Assembly: GCF_946480185.1 (NCBI RefSeq)
Contig: NZ_CAMLIG010000011.1
Span: forward strand, 62,001 to 126,000
Reading direction: 5' to 3'
Source: an uncultured Pedobacter sp.
GTDB taxonomy: Bacteria > Bacteroidota > Bacteroidia > Sphingobacteriales > Sphingobacteriaceae
Length of the DNA: 64,000 nucleotides
Part shown: piece by piece, positions 62,537-64,000 of the stretch
Layout: each line of letters begins with the position of its first letter
Position numbering within the stretch: position 1 is the first letter of the stretch
Made by a program: the position numbers and the translations under genes
Notes under the pieces: model-generated
Databases searched by the model: none
What the model was told of the DNA's origin: nothing
What the model saw: only the letters and a program-made list of their open reading frames with translations

Positions 62537-63691
62537 GTGCAAAAATTGAGACTGGGAATGATTGGCGGAGGCAAGGATGCTTTTATTGGAGCGGTACATC
62601 GCATTGCCCTACGTATGGATGACAAATATTCATTAATATGCGGAGCGTTTAGCAGCAATCCAGAAAAATCAAAAAAAAGCGGAGAAATGCTTGGAATCGC
62701 TTCAGAAAGAGTATACGGAAGCTATCAGGAACTTTTTGAAAAAGAGAGTGCCTTGCCTGAAAACGAGCGAATGGAAGTAGTAAGCATTGTAACGCCAAAT
62801 CACCTCCATTTTGAGCCGGCCAAAATTGCCTTGCTACATGGTTTTCACGTTATTTTAGATAAGCCGATAACTTTTTCACTAGCAGAAGCAAAAGAACTTA
62901 AAGAGATTTTAAAACAAACCGGAAAGCAATTAATGCTTACACATACTTATACCGGTTATCCGATGGTAAAAGAGGCCAAACATCTTTTGTCCACAGGGAT
63001 ATTAGGAAAAATCAGAAAGATTTATGTTGAATACCCCCAAGGTTGGTTGAGTAAGGATTTGGAAAACGAAGAAAATAAACAGGCTACATGGCGTACAGAT
63101 CCGGCAAAAAGCGGTATAGCCGGTGCAATGGGAGATATCGGCACTCATGCTTTTAACCTTGCGGAATATGTGAGCGGTCTGCAAACTACTAAACTCTGCG
63201 CAGACATTAATACAGTAGTTGAAAACAGAAGACTAGAGGATGACGGAGCAGTTTTACTGAAATACACCAACGGAGCAAGTGGTGTTTTAATGGCAACCCA
63301 AATTGCCGCAGGTGAAGAAAATAATGTAAAAATCAGAGTTTACGGCGAAAAAGGTGGTTTAATTTGGCAACAGGAGGATGCCAATTCTTTGCAAGTGAAA
63401 TTATTGGACCAACCTATGCAGATTTACCGTACCGGCGCACCATACATCAGCTCAATTGCAAATCATCATACCAGAACACCTTCTGGCCATCCAGAAGGTT
63501 ATTTGGAAGCATTTGCAAACCTTTATAGAAACTTTGCACTTTATTTAAAGGCCTCTGCAGAAGAAAGAAAAGCAAATAAAGCCATAGCCGATTTTCCAGG
63601 AATTGACGACGGAATCCGTGGGATGGCTTTTATTGAAAATGTAATAAAATCGGGTAAATCCGATGAAAAATGGACAGAATTTAGAGTTTAA
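62537..63691 (+). CDS. Gfo/Idh/MocA-family oxidoreductase
   Basis: The 384-residue protein starts with GTG (MQKLRLGMIGGGKDAFIGAVHRIAL). It has an NAD(P)-binding Rossmann domain (about 1-125; GMIGGG, SIVTPNHLHF, VILDKPIT with the active-site Lys in the EKP/DKP position) and an alpha/beta domain that includes GAMGDIGTHAFNLAEYVSG, with the catalytic His-type residue. No signal peptide, so it is cytoplasmic. In 3-keto-sugar loci such enzymes reduce or oxidise the imported sugar. The next gene starts 1 base after its stop. Confidence 0.9.
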   Translation: MQKLRLGMIGGGKDAFIGAVHRIALRMDDKYSLICGAFSSNPEKSKKSGEMLGIASERVYGSYQELFEKESALPENERMEVVSIVTPNHLHFEPAKIALLHGFHVILDKPITFSLAEAKELKEILKQTGKQLMLTHTYTGYPMVKEAKHLLSTGILGKIRKIYVEYPQGWLSKDLENEENKQATWRTDPAKSGIAGAMGDIGTHAFNLAEYVSGLQTTKLCADINTVVENRRLEDDGAVLLKYTNGASGVLMATQIAAGEENNVKIRVYGEKGGLIWQQEDANSLQVKLLDQPMQIYRTGAPYISSIANHHTRTPSGHPEGYLEAFANLYRNFALYLKASAEERKANKAIADFPGIDDGIRGMAFIENVIKSGKSDEKWTEFRV

Positions 63692-63692
63692 A

Positions 63693-64000
63693 ATGGCAAC
63701 AACAATTAAAGGTCCCGCAATATTCATAGCTCAATTTATTGGCGATAATTCTCCATTTAACAATCTAAAAGATATTTGCAATTGGGCAGCTGGATTGGGA
63801 TATAAAGCCATACAATTACCTACAAATGACCTTCGTTTTATTGATTTAAAAAAAGCGGCAGAAAGTAAAACGTATGCCGATGAGATAAAAGGGATTGTTA
63901 GTAGGGCAGGTTTAGAAATATCAGAACTTTCTACGCATTTACAAGGGCAATTAGTAGCGGTAAACCCAGCTTTCGATGAACTTTTTGACGGTTTTGCACC
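63693..64000 (+). CDS. Sugar isomerase/epimerase-fold protein, N-terminal part (cut by window end)
   Basis: The first 102 codons of a gene that runs off the window are seen, beginning MATTIKGPAIFIAQFIGDN and continuing with LKDICNWAAGLGYKAIQLPT and AGLEISELSTHLQGQLVAV, the opening of the AP-endonuclease-2-like TIM barrel. It lacks a signal peptide and so is probably the cytoplasmic counterpart of the lipoprotein at 60243. It is translationally linked to the Gfo/Idh gene (1-base gap). Length, metal residues and the rest of the operon lie outside the window. Confidence 0.8.
   Translation, partial: MATTIKGPAIFIAQFIGDNSPFNNLKDICNWAAGLGYKAIQLPTNDLRFIDLKKAAESKTYADEIKGIVSRAGLEISELSTHLQGQLVAVNPAFDELFDGFA

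Noticed and set aside
1..64000. tRNA, rRNA, CRISPR arrays, insertion sequences, prophage genes
   Set aside because: I looked through the gaps on both strands and saw no cloverleaf-like tRNA, regularly spaced repeats, transposase or phage genes.

Overview
This AT-rich window (roughly 37-38% GC by eye) comes from a member of the Bacteroidota, most likely Sphingobacteriaceae and Pedobacter-like. The grounds are SusC/SusD pairs, a FecR/ECF-sigma module of the Bacteroides-expansion type, a type IX secretion sorting tail, TAnnTTTG-type -7 promoter boxes, weak Shine-Dalgarno signals with several TTG/GTG starts, and the gene content (DUF4202, Nfu, Rv1355c-family ThiF, 7TMR-DISM kinases). No rRNA, tRNA, CRISPR array or insertion sequence was seen.

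Layout. 1-0.85 kb: the end of an antitoxin gene, an overlapping PIN toxin, and a decayed second copy of the antitoxin 3' end. 0.85-23.3 kb: mostly housekeeping genes on both strands: ribE, a GAF histidine kinase, mutS, an NlpC/P60 lipoprotein with an odd repeat-built N-terminus, holA, an EVE protein, proB-proA, a DUF4202 gene, a polysaccharide deacetylase, an SDR, prmA, mpl, an XRE regulator, nfu, purB, a PPP phosphatase, a glycosyltransferase, ispE and thyA. 23.4-24.1 kb: a GDPD gene.

24.2-36 kb is a signalling region. It has a BLUF photoreceptor, a GAF-PAS protein that ends after a DHp-like helix pair, a CheB-CheR-PAS-histidine kinase fusion, and then a compact five-gene operon (29802-35499): a GNAT-fold protein, an E1-like ThiF/Rv1355c protein, a 7TMR-DISM histidine kinase, a receiver-kinase hybrid and a stand-alone receiver. 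A paralogous receiver faces the operon. This operon is my best candidate for an undescribed system: two enzymes that could make or modify a small molecule are locked to a membrane sensor kinase and its relay.

36.3-64 kb is a large polysaccharide utilisation locus (PUL). A T9SS-exported putative glycosidase (minus strand) diverges from a GH2 beta-galactosidase. ECF sigma and FecR genes follow, then a long plus-strand series: SusC with an STN domain, SusD, a DUF3823 lipoprotein, a second copy of the unclassified putative glycosidase family, a retaining-type GH97, a GH110-like alpha-galactosidase, a secreted FAD oxidoreductase, a two-subunit GMC/gluconate-dehydrogenase-like oxidoreductase, two MFS transporters, two sugar isomerase/epimerase (AP-endonuclease-fold) proteins and a Gfo/Idh oxidoreductase. 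The enzyme set suggests a galactose-rich glycan. The oxidoreductase, isomerase and Gfo/Idh part resembles known glycoside 3-oxidation (3-keto-sugar) pathways, so hydrolytic and oxidative sugar release may be combined in one locus.
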